Shown here: positions 50,501 through 62,000 of the stretch, piece after piece
Layout: every line of letters starts with the position of its first letter
Numbering within the stretch: the stretch's first letter is position 1
Origin: Mesostigma viride
Lineage: Eukaryota; Streptophyta; Mesostigmatophyceae; Mesostigmatales; Mesostigmataceae
Reading direction: 5' to 3'
NCBI GenBank assembly: GCA_009746045.1
Contig: RPFO01000050.1
Span: 4,877,228 to 4,939,227 of the forward strand
DNA: 62,000 nucleotides
The notes under the pieces: generated by a model
What the model saw: the letters and a program-made list of their open reading frames with translations, nothing else
Databases searched by the model: none
Told to the model about the DNA's origin: nothing
Program-made: the position numbers and the translations under genes

Positions 50501-53500
50501 GGACGCGCTGCGGTCGATCGCCCACCGCATCAAGGCTGATGATTTCCTGGTGAGCGTCGCATGATGTTCTGTTTATAGATACGCCGTGACAAGGAGGGCT
50601 TGTGCTTTCTGGTGAGCGCCGCATGACGTGATATGTATATATATGCCATGAGAGATTGGGCGATGGGAAGGTTCCGTACAGAGGGCGATGGCATGGGGCC
50701 GTATAGGGATGCCTTGTCTCCTTGATACGTCTCCTTGATATACAGATACGCAACCTTATGGGGATGAGGGCCTGTGCGTTCTGGCGCACGGATATCCTGG
50801 AGCAAAACTCATTAACATGTGGAATGGTCCCGTGCATCCTACTGTTTTCGATGGGGCCAGGATGGGATGTCTCTATTCCTTGTCTCCCTGCCCTGGCCCT
50901 TCCCCCCTAGGCCGTTTCCTGCCCTGGATAGTGCCGCCTCCCACCTTCTTTAACCCCCCCCCCAACCCACCCTTCCATCCCCCCCCCGCCCACCACACAC
51001 AGCTGGTTAGCGGCGATCTGGTGTGCAACCTGGACCTGACTGAGATCGTAGCGCTTCACCGCATCAAGGCAGCCCAGGTCACCTCCACATTGATGGCCGT
51101 CGCCAAGCCGGCAGGTGGCGCGCCGGAGCCCCCCAAGAAGGCCGCCAAGCCAGGTGGCGCTCCGCTGGACTTCATCGGTCTTGACCCACCCAACAAGCGG
51201 CTGCTCTTCTTCCATCGGGGTGCGCTATTGATACCTCCCTGTCTCTTATGTGGCCTTCGCTTTGTAGTTGTGATAATCATGTGCCATTGTGTAGCTGTGT
51301 TTTGGGCCTCTTGCATACCTTAGCTGTGTCTTGGGTCTGTTCGATACCTAGACGGATGGCCCGTTTCATGATAAGGTACGAACTGATGACTGCGATGTTC
51401 CTGTCTGCATGATGCCAGGGCATGGCAGTATACCGTTGAGCGACGGGTACCCTGAACACGCTGAAAGAAGCCGAGGGGCCGAGACATAATGCACAGTATG
51501 CACCGTTGAGAGGCACGCAATTGTGCATGCAAAAAGGTGCAAGAGTATGGTCGGACATGGCTTTTGTTGCTTCCAAGCGCTCCCACCTTTCGGGTGCCCC
51601 AGGTGGCCAACAACCAATGCTGGCATGACTGGTAGAAGCATGGTGGGTCCATCTACCACTTTCCCCTATCAGGGCCTAGTCCAGGCACGCGGTTTCGTCG
51701 CCTGCTCCTACCCGCATCAAAGCACCACGACAAGGGTATGCATGCGGCATGTGCTGACGTTGCACTCTTCACACAAGCATCGCACAACCATTCACACCGT
51801 TCTTCGCGGCCCCATGATCGCATCGCTTGTGTATGTATTTTTATCATGTATGTTCAATAGTCGCCGCCTCTTGTTTCAATAGTCTTCGTTCCTCGTACTA
51901 GTCTATACTATCCTTTACTGACAATAGTCGCCGTTCCTTGTATCAATAGTCTTCATTCCTCGTAGTAGTCTATACTATCCTTTATTGACAATAGTCGCCG
52001 TTCCTTGTATCAATAGTCTTTGTTCCTCGTATTAGTCTATACTATCCTTTATTGACAACAGTTGTCGTTCATTGTATCAAAACTGCCGTCTTCTCCTTGC
52101 ACCAAACCTAACTTTCTCCTTGCGCGGAAATTGTTGCGGCGGCCTGTATTGGAATCATGCGGCTCGCAGGCTCCAAGGAAGGGGCGGCGGAGGAGCTGAG
52201 CATCCGCCGCTCGATGCTGCGCAAGACGGGCCAGGTAGGAACATACAAAGTAGGGTGTTTGCGTACAAGACGCGGGCTACCATAAAGTATTGTCCAGGTA
52301 AGAGCACGCATAGAAGGCAGACCAGGTAGGAGCATGTGTGCGCATGCTAGAGCTAGCGTGGACGCAAGTGCGGGTACGTTGTTTCTTGTAGCATCGGGAT
52401 GGCCATGGTGCACCCTGTGCTCCGTTTTCCACCCTGCCTTGCCACAGTGGAGTCGCCGCGCGTTCGCTTCTTGTCACATTTCGCTTGCATTGGCCCCTGG
52501 CTTCCTTGTGTGGTAGGCTGTCAAGGCAGAGGGCGGTTTCATCCCGTTACGGCGGCCAGCCTTAACTATACGCTTAGCCGGGAATGCCAGCCGTTATTCC
52601 GCTGGCACACGTCCGCTCGGATCAAGGTTCCCATCGCTCGGACGCCCGTGCGGAGCATGCCTCTGGGCCACCAGGGCCCCACTTCCTGAACTCTTCTTTT
52701 GCACATGCATTCTCCCGTGCATGTCTTCTCGCATGCATGGCTTCTCACATGCATGGCTTCTTGCATGCATGGCCTAAGTGCGCTCTTGCACCTGGGCGCC
52801 CGTGCTCATTAACCACGTGTCCCTTACCCCGTGCGTTGCCTCCCCTGGGACCCTGGGGGCTGGGTCTTGCATGTTTGTGTGCCTGTTGCTGGCGCCCCGG
52901 TCTACGTGCCTGCGGTGGCGGCGTGTGTTGATTTATTGTGACGGTGGCGCCTGGGGTGGCGTCTGCCAGATGCGGCTGACGACGGACCTGCAGGACGCGC
53001 AGCTGCACGTCTTCTCCCGGTGGGTGCGCACACTTTCTTGGGGCATGCGCCTCCCGTTGGCACAGACGGCGGAGCTCCATGCGTGCACCCACCTGCCCGT
53101 GGCGCCCTTTTGTTACGATGCTATGTGGGAGGGTGTTTCTCTGGATTGTTCCCTGTTCTCATCCTCCGGTTTTGTCCTGATCGCGCTGCTTCTTGCTATT
53201 TGTCGCCTCTGCTCTTTGTATTTCCCTTGTAAAAATTTGTTCTGCCCGGTGCGTGCCACGCTTGTTGGTGTGGATCGTCCCCGGTGCATGCCGCCTCCTC
53301 TCATTGTGTACTCATGCTGTACCCATGCTGTACTCATGCTGTACTCATCCTGTACACATCCTGTACTCATGCTGTACTCATGCTGTACTCATGCCGTACT
53401 CATGCCATACTCATGCCGTACTCATGCCGTACTCATGCCGTACTCATGCCATACTCATGCCGTACTCATGCCATACTCATGCCGTACTCATGCCGTACTC

Positions 53501-56500
53501 ATGCCGTACTCATGCCGTACTCATGCCGTACTCATGCCGTACTCATGCCGTACTCATATTATGCCGAACTCATGCCGTTCTCCACACGGCTGTGGATTGT
53601 CTGTGGGTATTGTCCGGTCGCCCCCCCCCCAGGCACGTGCTGGAGGTGCTCAAGCTCAAGCCGCAGTTCAAGAGCATCGCAGAGCATGTGCTGCCCTTCA
53701 TGGTGGAGCAGCAGGTGAAGGGGGGGGGGGTGAGGGGCGAGGGGGCAAGGGGCAAGGGTTGGTGAAGCACGTGCTGCTCTTGATTGTGGAGCAGCAGTTG
53801 AGGCTGGGGGTGGAGGATGAAGGGGTGAGAGTCGAGGGTTGGTGAAGCAGCCGGTGAGGGGGCAAGGGGTGTGGAGTGAAGGGTGAGGGGTCCATGACAA
53901 TGGGATGGTGGAGTAGCCACTTGTCTGAATGCAGGCAAAGAGAGTGCTGCTGCTCGACTACGTGGCAGGGTTGGAGTACCTGGAAGGTTGTGCGTATATC
54001 CTTTTGCTGTGCACATGCGCCACAGTGTGCGTGCTGGTTACGATCCAGGCCTGCAATCTTGGGCTTTTCATCCCTAACTAACCATTTTCATCTCTTACTA
54101 ACCATTTCATCCCTAACTAACCATTTTCATCTCTTACTAACCATTTCATCCCTAACTAACCATTTTCATCCCTGACTAACCATATAGATTACCTTCCTGG
54201 CTTTGCTGGTGAGCTCAGGGCAAGTGATGCGCAGCGAATGAATCACAGCGTGGGCATTATCACGGCGTGGGTAGTAGTAGCATTCGCTGATGCCTGTCGC
54301 TTGATCCTGCCACCCTCCTGTCCTGCTTCCGGCCCACCCAATCGTGCCAACCCTGTGTGCTGCCTGCAGAGCCTGCACATCCCTGACGCGCACACGCCAG
54401 GGGCCTCCCTGCCGGCCGGCTCGGGCCCCTGCACCTACTACCAGGTGGACGCGTCGCGCTTCTACGTGATCAACGTGAACTGCCTGCAGGCCTATGTGGA
54501 CGTCAACCGTGACGTACGTGAGCCGACGCATGTTCGTGGGACCAGGACAGGTGCTCAAGAACTGGTGTTAACAGGTGTTCCAGACCTGGTGTTCGTAGTG
54601 TCAAGAATAGACGCGTGGTAATGGGAGCTGGGCCATGATGCATGTGCGCCCACGCAACGTCCTTTGAATGAGCAGCGGCAGGGATCGTTCATTGTGGAAC
54701 ATCAGCCGTGGCGGACATTAGATGTCCATATTAAATGTGTTTGATGTTTAGTCGTAAGGGTGGCAGGGATGGGGAAAATAGTAGCAGCTCCGCTCAATCA
54801 TTGGAGGCGGTTGTGCACACCGTTGTGCACGATTTCATTTGCTCACAATCGATACAGGTGGATGGATGGCCCGTTGTGCCCATGCGTGCAACGATGAACC
54901 ACCCTCCGTCCCTCCCCTCCTTCCCTCCCCTGCCATCCCTCCCCTCCTTCCCTCCCCCCTCTCTGCCCCCTGCCTTCCTTCCCTCCTCTCTGCCCCCCAC
55001 AGATCTGCGGGGACCAGTTCCACCTGAGCGGCTACCCGCTTTCGACGCACCAAAACTATGTGGAGCCAAGCGTGGAGATCGGCACCAAGAGCGTGGTGTG
55101 TGCGCTAGTAGTACATTCAGTAGGGCAGGGCACCAAGAGCATGGTGAGTGCAAGTGCGCTGGTATTAAGTAGAAGAAGGCGTTAAATGCGTGGTGTGTGC
55201 GCATGCGCTAGCGTTCATTAAGAAGAGTGTGGTATGTGGCCTAGTATTGTGTTACATAGAATGAAGACGGAGCGTGTGGTACATGTGCATGTGCTATTAA
55301 ATAGGCCAACGTGCCGAGCGCAATCTAGCAACGGCGTGCATGTGTTTGCAAAGGCACGGAGAGCCTGTACGTTATACGTCATACTACTCGAGAATGAAGT
55401 GTGTAGGTGCCGAGAGCAAGCGGAGAGCACTAGTTCACTTACAAATCACAGTATGGTATCCAGTTTTGCTGGGCGTTGTAGCTGCCGCACGTTCGTGCTC
55501 ACTGGCTGTAAGACCACGGGCCTGTCTCGGATCCCTATAGCGTACAAACTGCCACCCCCTACTCCCTTGGTCTCGTCGTCAAGGCATTGAGGTGGCAAAG
55601 GCATCCGGTGCAGATAGCTATCCTGTGGAGGCTCCTTTTTTCCCCAAGAGTGCAGAGTATTGTTGAGTCGCTGTTGCTCTAGGGACAGGACGTGTTGCTA
55701 CGGTTGCACATGACAGACCTTCACAGCGCCATTGCGACGTTGGCAGGGCATTGGTATTTACCTCTCCCCCCTTCCAATGTGCCCTGCCCCTTGCACTGGC
55801 GTACCGCACGCTCGCCACGGCATCAGGTGGGCGCGCAGTGCATCGTCGGCCGACAGTCGGTGCTGGGCGACAAGTGTGGCATCAAGCGCTCCGTCATCGG
55901 CATGCACTGCCGGCTGGGCAACAACGTCAAGGTGGGGGGTGGGATTCGGCTGGCCAGCGTCCGTGCGCACACTGGTCAAGGGGGTTGGGGAAAACCGTGA
56001 CGATGGCTGGGCGAACTAGTGAAATTGGGGTGGGGAAAATGATGAAGGTGGGTGAGCAAACTAGCAAAGGGGGCCGGGCAAACAGTCAAGGTGCGCAAGG
56101 TAGAGATATGTGGCGGGTTCGGGGACCCTGGGAGTCAGGCTGCGATGAGATATGGTTAACCAGGTTTTTATGTCGTTTGAGGTTTTGGTGGAAGGTGGAT
56201 GAGCTAAGCTTAGAGATGGGGCGAAGCTGCTTTCCATGCCTGGGGGCCAAAGGGGCATGGTGGGCCAGGGATGGCAGGTTGAGGGCTAGTCCTTTGTGTC
56301 TGCTGTGCTGGTAAGAATCCTGTTTGTGTCCTAATAGTCATTTCGTGCGGTCGAGAGAAATTGTTTGTTAGTCACTAGCAAATCGTCGACCCCATTCCTC
56401 CACTGCAAGCACCGTGCCATTGCAGGGGACTCTTGACTAGGGATCTTCCCCCTATTCACACTCACTGCAGGGGACTCTTGACTAGGGATCTTCCCCCTAT

Positions 56501-57374
56501 TCACACTCACGGCAGGGGACTCTTGACTAGGGATCTTCCCCCTATTCACACTCACGGTCACGGTCGTTGCCTCGGTTCCCCTTGTGCTGGCGCCTGCAGA
56601 TCGTCAACTCGGTGCTGATGCACCACGTGACGGTGGAGGACAACTGCCACATCCAGAATTCGGTGGTGGGAGCTAACGCGCTCATGGGCGAGCGCACATC
56701 GATCAAGGACTGCTTTGTACGTCTTGAATAGTCACTAGTATATGCTACTATGCATCAACCACTTTAACTTACGTAAATCATTGGGGCAAAAGGAATGGTG
56801 GACTGCCAGGTGGCACATGCTCTACCACCATGATGACTGCTTCCTCGCGTATTACATGCACAGTATAGTGACCCAAGAGACTGGGATCCAGAAAGGCTGC
56901 ATATAGGCATATCAGCGGTGAGTATTTAAGCTCGGGTGTGCTTGCTCCATGATCATCCCAAGGGCAGAGTGGGTGTTGAGCCTGCTTCATGCCTCTGCCC
57001 CCGCATGGCCTGGTGGTTTTCAAGGAGATATGAGGTGGATACTCATGGGGCATGGAGGGATGCACAACATAGAAAGGATTTTAGGACTGGGTCACTACAC
57101 ATTAAAGAGTGTAATAACACGTAGCGCAGCACCATGGAATGGCTCTCGCATGCACATGGGTGCAGGATTGCCACATCGCGGCTATTTGCGGCACGCTAAG
57201 CTTCAAGCGCATGTCAGGATGACCAACCTTGCTGTGTCTTCACATTGTTCTTACTGACTTTGGGGAGGGATGTTGTATTGGATTCCATGTTTGCCATGCA
57301 CCCTGCAGGTGGGCGCCTCCTTCCAGATGGGGCAAGGGGAGGACCACCGGGGGGAGATTTTGGCCAAGTCATGA
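47514..57374 (+). CDS. EIF2B3: Translation initiation factor eIF2B subunit gamma, 14 exons
   Basis: Part of the eIF2B guanine-nucleotide exchange complex that recharges eIF2 with GTP. Exons: 47514-47579, 48252-48347, 49396-49473, 50469-50549, 51003-51219, 52170-52234, 52970-53019, 53633-53714, 53935-53993 (end uncertain), 54372-54513 (start uncertain), 55003-55095, 55827-55931, 56600-56716, 57309-57374. About 438 residues against about 450 in animals. The N-terminus is a nucleotidyltransferase-like fold ([19 protein letters not shown], then [55 protein letters not shown]). The C-terminus has left-handed beta-helix hexapeptides ([34 protein letters not shown]). Most introns are phase 0. The ATG was chosen because MEFQAVV is the family N-terminus. 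The exon 9/10 link is the only unresolved junction. Confidence 0.92.
48407..48840. repeat. 12-bp minisatellite (CACATCTACKGC)n in EIF2B3 intron 2
   Basis: About 36 units, alternating CACATCTACGGC and CACATCTACTGC in an irregular order. Confidence 0.95.
49640..50056. repeat. (GGGA)n tetranucleotide array in EIF2B3 intron 3
   Basis: GGCGGGCAGGCGGGC units give way to a long GGGA array with occasional GGAC and a few 3-bp units, then (GGGT)n at the right end. Confidence 0.95.
51862..52080. repeat. Tandem repeat of about 66 bp, roughly 3 copies, in EIF2B3 intron 5
   Basis: Units read CAATAGTCTTCGTTCCTCGT ... AGTCTATACTATCCTTTAYTGACAATAGTCGCCGTTCCTTGTAT. Confidence 0.85.
53300..53575. repeat. 11-bp minisatellite (ACTCATGCYGT)n in EIF2B3 intron 7
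   Basis: About 25 units, early ones ACTCATGCTGT, later ones ACTCATGCCGT or ACTCATGCCAT. 33 bp is three units, so shadow frames repeat every 11 residues. Confidence 0.95.
54073..54183. repeat. Short tandem repeat (CTAACCATTTTCATCCCTAA-like) in EIF2B3 intron 9
   Basis: Alternating CTAACCATTTTCATCTCTTA and CTAACCATTTCATCCCTAA units, about six copies. Confidence 0.88.
56421..56555. repeat. 45-bp tandem repeat, 3 copies, in EIF2B3 intron 12
   Basis: GCAGGGGACTCTTGACTAGG begins each 45-bp unit at 56422, 56467 and 56512. Confidence 0.92.
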
Positions 57375-57949
57375 GGCACTGACCAGACGCCTTGTCTGGT
57401 GTCACTGGTAACTAGGGCGCCGGGCCAAGCCAGCAACTGTATGCACTCCTTTTATTAGCTTTTGCATGGTACACATTTCGGCAGGATGCCAAACCACGTT
57501 GCTTCTTGGTTCCATGAAGCCAAGCCTTTCCGTAGGTGACAAGATCGGGGTTACACATCTAAGGAGGAAACATGTCTTGGCATTTCTCTGCATGCCTTTT
57601 CCTGCTGGCCAGATAGGGAGACCAGGCCAGGTGTGCTTGTTGGCCTGGCTGTGTCTGTGGGAGAGCTGCACTAGGCATGCCGAATTTATCGCAATGATGA
57701 TGATGTACTTGCATCATTGAAATGCTTGCCGTCAATCTTTTGTAAAAAATTACTTCTCATTTTGCCATATACTCGATATAATGAGAAGCTCTAGCATTGT
57801 GCTTCATGACTTGCCCCCAAGCTTGGCTCGCAATAAAAAAATCTGCTCAGTTCCTTTCTCCATTTGCCAAGTATTCCATGTACCTTTTCAGAAACCAATG
57901 TTGAGTCGATCGGACGTACAGAAATTCAGAATTACAGGCATTTCTAGGT
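57375..57949. other. 3' flank of EIF2B3
   Basis: Presumed 3' UTR and spacer before the first right-hand LINE copy. No gene or repeat recognised. Confidence 0.5.
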
Positions 57950-58712
57950 GCATATGCAGACACTCCGCCTCCACACTCCGCCTCTTAGACGACACCGAGG
58001 TCAACTACCCTCCTTCAGGCCGCTTCAAGCTGCTCGGCAGTTGGCTTCCTGACTGCAAGGACGACCTGACGACACGGATCGGCATGGCGTGGGCGCAACT
58101 CCATGACCACCGCCGCTGGTGGAGCAACCCCGCCCTACCCCGGATCGTCAAGCGTGACCTCTTCAAGGTCGTCATTCTGACGATCCTGACCTACGGTGCC
58201 AAGACCTGGACACTGACGCAGGAGCTGGAGCAACGACTCGACGGCAATGCCACCAAGCTGCGCAAGGCCCTTAACATCCCCTTTGGTTTGCACATTAGTA
58301 ATGAGGATTTGTACGCTGATTTGCCCTATGTTTCCCACATTCTTAGGCACAGGCGCCTGGGCCTAGCCGGGCACCTGGGCCGCACAGAACATCTAGTAGA
58401 CAAATCGGATAGACTAGCAGTCCGTTTGAACACCGCATTCACTCCCTCTCTCTCTTGCTTGGACTGCTATGCAGAACAATCTTGAAGAGGTGGAAGACGA
58501 TTGTCCAGGCTCACACGCCAGCCCCTGTGGGCAAGCCCCCTCCCCCCAATAGGAAGGGGCGCTTTGCTGAGTAGAGTAGCTAGGGTTTTCTAGATTAGAT
58601 TAGCTAGGTTTCACGGCTTCGCCCACCTCCATCCATCCAGCAAGGAATATGTGCTACATGATCTCCCAATGGAGTCACGGTTATAATTTGATTTTAATTT
58701 TTTAATAGACTA
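57950..58712 (+). pseudogene. 5'-truncated LINE, ORF2 C-terminus and 3' UTR
   Basis: About 57970-58480 reads GRFKLLGSWLPDCKDDLTTRI, LTILTYGAKTWTLTQELEQRL and RHRRLGLAGHLGRTEHLVDK, the post-polymerase region of a LINE ORF2. A frame change near 58475 leads to IVQAHTPAPVGKPPPPNRKG and a stop. The 3' UTR (TCTAGATTAGATTAGCT), hairpin CTCCCAATGGAG and AT tail follow. The 3' region is homologous to the inverted copy at 61105-61400. Confidence 0.85.
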
Positions 58713-59027
58713 GCTGGCACCAAGCCCGCCCAGCCTGGGTGTCATGTCCTCACATGGCGTGCCCCAGGCCGCGCGCGGCCTAGGGCCGCCACGCGTGGAC
58801 TTTTCGTGATAGACTCGGCATGGGCATGTGCTACCCTAGACGTGACGGGCTCACACCCGGGCAGCCTCCTGGTTTGTCTGTCATATGGAGGCACATAAGT
58901 AAGTAAGTAAGTACTTGCGTGTCATGCGCAGAGGCATGCCACGGAGTACTATGCTAATCTCATTAGAAAAATAATTACACAAAAGTTTAAACAAATATCG
59001 TCTGCATCATCCCCCAACCGTTAAGCA
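58713..59027. other. LINE 3' UTR region and AAGT array
   Basis: A short (AAGT)n array at 58897-58912 may be the 3' tail of the minus-strand LINE that follows. Otherwise nothing recognised. Confidence 0.45.
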
Positions 59028-60765
59028 CTAGATGGGGATGTAATCCTCATCCGAGCTGTCCTCTACTGTAATGGCAGATGAGGCGGTATTGTAGCGGCTA
59101 TCCTCAGGACCAATAACCTCCACCTGCGGACTTCTACCCTGGCTAGCAACGGGCCGCGGGGACCGTGGGGAGAAAACAGGAGCATACCCCTCGGGAAGGT
59201 GCTTATCGCAGATGGCAGCCCATTTCTCCTTGTCAATCATGCGGGCGCGGAGTACGGATAGTCCCAGAAGCCCTGCATCTTCAAGCAGTTGTGTCACATA
59301 GGTCCGGGTCGCGCCGCGCCGGTGCCCGGCGCGCGCAAGTTTGCTAGTGGGTTGCGATGGGACAAGGGGACCCTGCCATAGGAGGAGGTGTCTACCTGGT
59401 TGGCCCGTCTTGAGCCCCCCGGCAGGGCCCACATCGGTATTCACCTGGTCTGTGCGGGCAAGATGGCCGGCAAAGAGGAGGCGGCGGTGTCGGATGGTAT
59501 AGTATGGGTGACAAGAGGGAGCTCGCAGTAGAGCTCGGCCCGGGTGCGGCGTTCTTGGTAGCGGACGCCGAGGATATGACGGAGCATTCGAGTGACGGTG
59601 CCGTCAAGCTGCTGGCTCAGCGCCTGGTCCAGGGTCCACGCCTCGCAGCCATAAAGGAGGATGCTGAGGACAAGGGCCTTGAACAGAATGCGCTTGCGTC
59701 GCTCACTCAGGTAGCGGCAGGTCCAGAACCTGTCGAGGTGGCGGAGGGCCGCCCAGGCCTGGCCAATGCGGGTGTTGATGTCGTCGGCCGTGGATCGAGG
59801 GAAGCCAGCTGCCAAGGAGCTTGAAGCGAGTCGCCGGGGGGACGGGGCTGCCGTCCAGCAAGAGGAGGGTGGGTGGGGCTATCCCAGCAGGGAAGCCGAT
59901 GGCCATGACCTCCGTTTTCTTGCTGATCATACGCCCCACCGCCCGCGCTTCCAGTGATAAGCTGTCTAGCCAGAGTTGGGCTGACTCCGGGGTTTCCACG
60001 AGTGTCGTGTCATCAGCGTATAGATCAGATCGCTCCTGAAGGCGGTAGGGTGGGTCAACCCCGCCATAGCTGGCGTACTCCGTGACCTCGATCCCCGGCG
60101 GGCGTCCCTCCACCCGGGCGAAGCGGGCTTGTGCACGCCGCATAATGATGAATAGATATGGGGATAGCACACAGCCCTGCCACACCCCGGTGTGCAGGGG
60201 GAACGCCGGAGTGACGCCGTCGGCGGTACGGACCTGGGCTTGGGACCCTTCATAGAACTGGCGGATGAATCATCTCAACAATGTACGATGGGACACGGAA
60301 CAGGTGAAGGACCACCCACAGGGCGTCCCATATAACCGTATCGAATGCCTTGGTGTAATCCACGAAGATCAATAGCAAAGGCAAGAGGCTGGGGGCCAGG
60401 CGGCCCACTTCCTCGATCAGGCGGCGCGCGGTAATAGTGACCATAACACAATTGCGACCAACACGAAAGCCCATCTGGGACTCACCTAGGTGGGGATCGA
60501 GGCTGGCGCGCATGCGGTTCAGCAGGAGACGCATGAAGACTTTCAGCACGCAGCTTTGGAGGCATACGCCGCGGTAGTTGCCGGTATCCGCGGCGGACCC
60601 CTTGCCCTTGTAGAGCATGATCCGGACAGCGGTCTTCCAATACGTCGGCGTTGGGAGGCCATCTCGTAGAATCCGGTTGCAAACACCCCGGAGGAAAGGC
60701 TCAAGCTTAGGCATCTGACTGAACCACCTCCATGGAGGCACATGGTACGCAAGGATAGATGGCAA
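59028..60765 (-). pseudogene. Degenerate LINE reverse transcriptase, 5'-truncated
   Basis: Read from 60765 down: YKGKGSAADTGNYRGVCLQS, LLLIFVDYTKAFDTVIW (first catalytic Asp), then a frame change, MWQGCVLSPYLFIIM, DLYADDTTLVETPES (YADD box), MISKKTEVMAIG, another change, LSILLYGCEAWTLDQALSQQ and a C-terminal GQPGRHLLLWQGP ... DSSDEDYIPI. At least three frameshifts and no endonuclease. It is a different family from the LINE at 10.6 kb, judging from the tail sequence. Confidence 0.88.
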
Positions 60766-61002
60766 TTAAGTAGTGATGCAGGAGACCACCCCCAAGTCTG
60801 TGGGGGCTCCGCGTGTGACCGCGTATACATGGCATTCATAGCGATTCGGGCTGTGGTGCCCACAACCCTGTAACTAGGACCTAGATAGCTTACATCATCC
60901 ATTCCATCCCATGTTCTCCTCCCGGCCAGTGAGGACTTATGCTCACGTGACGCAGTCACGTGTCTATTAATGCAGATTAGGATTATATCCCCCTCTAGTG
61001 AC
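60766..61002. other. Spacer between LINE copies
   Basis: Nothing recognised apart from the flanks of the neighbouring LINE fragments. Confidence 0.4.
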
Positions 61003-61100
61003 AATATTAATTAATTAATTGATTAATTAAACTCGTGCTCCCGGTGGGGAGTCATGGAGCATTAACCCTGATGGATGGATGGATATGGATATGGATATGG
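61003..61100 (-). mobile_element. Truncated LINE 3' end with (TTAA)n tail
   Basis: ATTAATTAATTAATTGATTA, CTCGTGCTCCCGGTGGGGAG and GGAGCATTAACCCTGATGG match the 3' terminus at 10615-10680, with a mutated hairpin. Only about 100 bp long. Confidence 0.8.
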
Positions 61101-61104
61101 GTAC

Positions 61105-62000
61105 ACGCAAAAAATTCAATTAAATTTAATTATAACATGCCTCCATTGGGAGATCATGTAGCACATATTCCTTGATGGGTGGATGGAGTGGCCGGAGGAA
61201 ACCGCGTAATCGAACTAGCCTAACTCTAAGCTATCTAGTCTAGAAAATCCTAACTACACTACTCAGCAAAACGCCCCTTCCTCTCGGGGGGGTGGCTCGC
61301 CCACAGGGGCTGGCGTGTGAGCCTGGACAATCTTCTGCCACCTCTTCTTGACATTCTGCATGGCAGTCCAAAGAAGGGAGAGAGAGTGGATGCGGAGTTC
61401 AAACTGGGCTGGGACCACTAGCTAGGTCGATCGGCCAGCAAAATCTGGGCCGGTGTAGTTCGTGGCAGGTTTACCTAGCTTCCTGGGAATGTCCTTGGGG
61501 CCAGGCCAGGTCAAAATATGCTGCCCTGGTTGGCCAAGCCGCTGGGGGGCGGCCAGACCAATGGCGGTGTCGACCTGGCTGGTGCGAGCAAGATGTCCTA
61601 CAAATGCTATCCTACGCTGCCTAATCTCGTCCGAAATACGAGGCATACCCTGATACAACTACTCTAATGACCTACGCTTGGAAAACCCGGCGTTCAGGAC
61701 CTGTCGGAGCATCCTGTAAACCGTGCCGTCTAGCTTAGCTGCCAGTGTGTCCGTGAGTGTCCACGCCTCGACGCCATACGTGAGCACCGTGAGGACGAGG
61801 ACCTTGAAGAGCATGCGCTCAGTTGCGGTGCTCGCCCAGGCCCTTCGAGCGCCAGTAGGTGGTGAGCGAACGGAGCCTGGCCCAGGCCACTGAGGCCGAT
61901 GCGCGGATGTCCACATCGTCGGCGGTGTCAGGGAGCATGCTCCCCAACAGTTTGAAGCGGTCACGGAACGGGACCTCCGTCCCGTCGAGCAGGCGCGCCA
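61105..62000 (-). pseudogene. LINE ORF2 C-terminal region and 3' UTR, running off the right edge
   Basis: From the window edge inward: LFKVLVLTVLTYGVEAWTLT, KLDGTVYRMLRQVLNAGFSK, stop, then LYQGMPRISDEIRQRRIAFV, GHLARTSQVDTAIGLA, LGQPGQHILTWPGPKDIPRK, stop, VVPAQFELRIHSLSLLW and IVQAHTPAPVGEPPP. The 3' UTR then has CTCCCAATGGAG and an AT-rich tail at 61105-61135. The HILTWPGPK...VVPAQFE segment is the one found inside the chimeric ORF1 at 9740-9880. Confidence 0.85.

Overview
This window is nuclear DNA of a photosynthetic eukaryote, most likely a green-lineage alga. Three host genes are split by many GT-AG introns with C-rich polypyrimidine tracts. One encodes a plant-type peroxisomal glycolate oxidase. 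The rest is simple-sequence DNA and nested transposons. There is no bacterial operon structure, CRISPR array or rRNA, and I recognise no tRNA gene. The species cannot be fixed from the sequence alone.

Host genes. (1) 1171-8696 (+): a 7-exon gene whose product joins an N-terminal membrane anchor and a laminin-G/concanavalin-like region to a GT29 sialyltransferase-like domain. (2) 37318-44708 (-): an 8-exon (S)-2-hydroxy-acid (glycolate) oxidase ending in the peroxisomal signal SKL. Its intron 3 holds 2.5 kb of hexanucleotide repeat right up to the 3' splice site. (3) 47514-57374 (+): a 14-exon gene for the gamma subunit of eIF2B, with minisatellites in many introns. I assembled all three from exon islands, splice sites and matching phases.

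Mobile DNA, 8.9-36.7 kb. A two-ORF LINE (10612-17465, minus) is cut in its endonuclease by a hAT element with a perfect 8-bp target duplication. An ORF1-type retroposon fragment is split by a 9.0-kb two-gene DNA transposon (17968-27003). That element has 32-bp perfect terminal inverted repeats, a GGG target duplication, inverted subterminal arrays of an 8-bp unit, a DUF7869-like transposase gene and a divergent partner gene. Between the two genes lies a long palindrome built from the same GTGTCAC/GTGTCTC motifs. This is the best candidate here for an undescribed system. A second ORF1 copy (minus) is split by two abutting TTAA-bounded elements, and a third (plus) lies head to head with it. The ORF1 copies appear to lack ORF2, like mammalian HAL1 elements.

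Mobile DNA, 45.7-62 kb. A pogo/Tigger-like TA element (45761-46921) sits in a CAA microsatellite between the oxidase and eIF2B genes. At least three degenerate reverse-transcriptase copies fill 57.9-62.0 kb.

LINE and ORF1-only families share a small 3'-terminal hairpin (CTCC-CAAY-GGAG) followed by AT-rich tandem tails. This suggests one recognition rule for several families.
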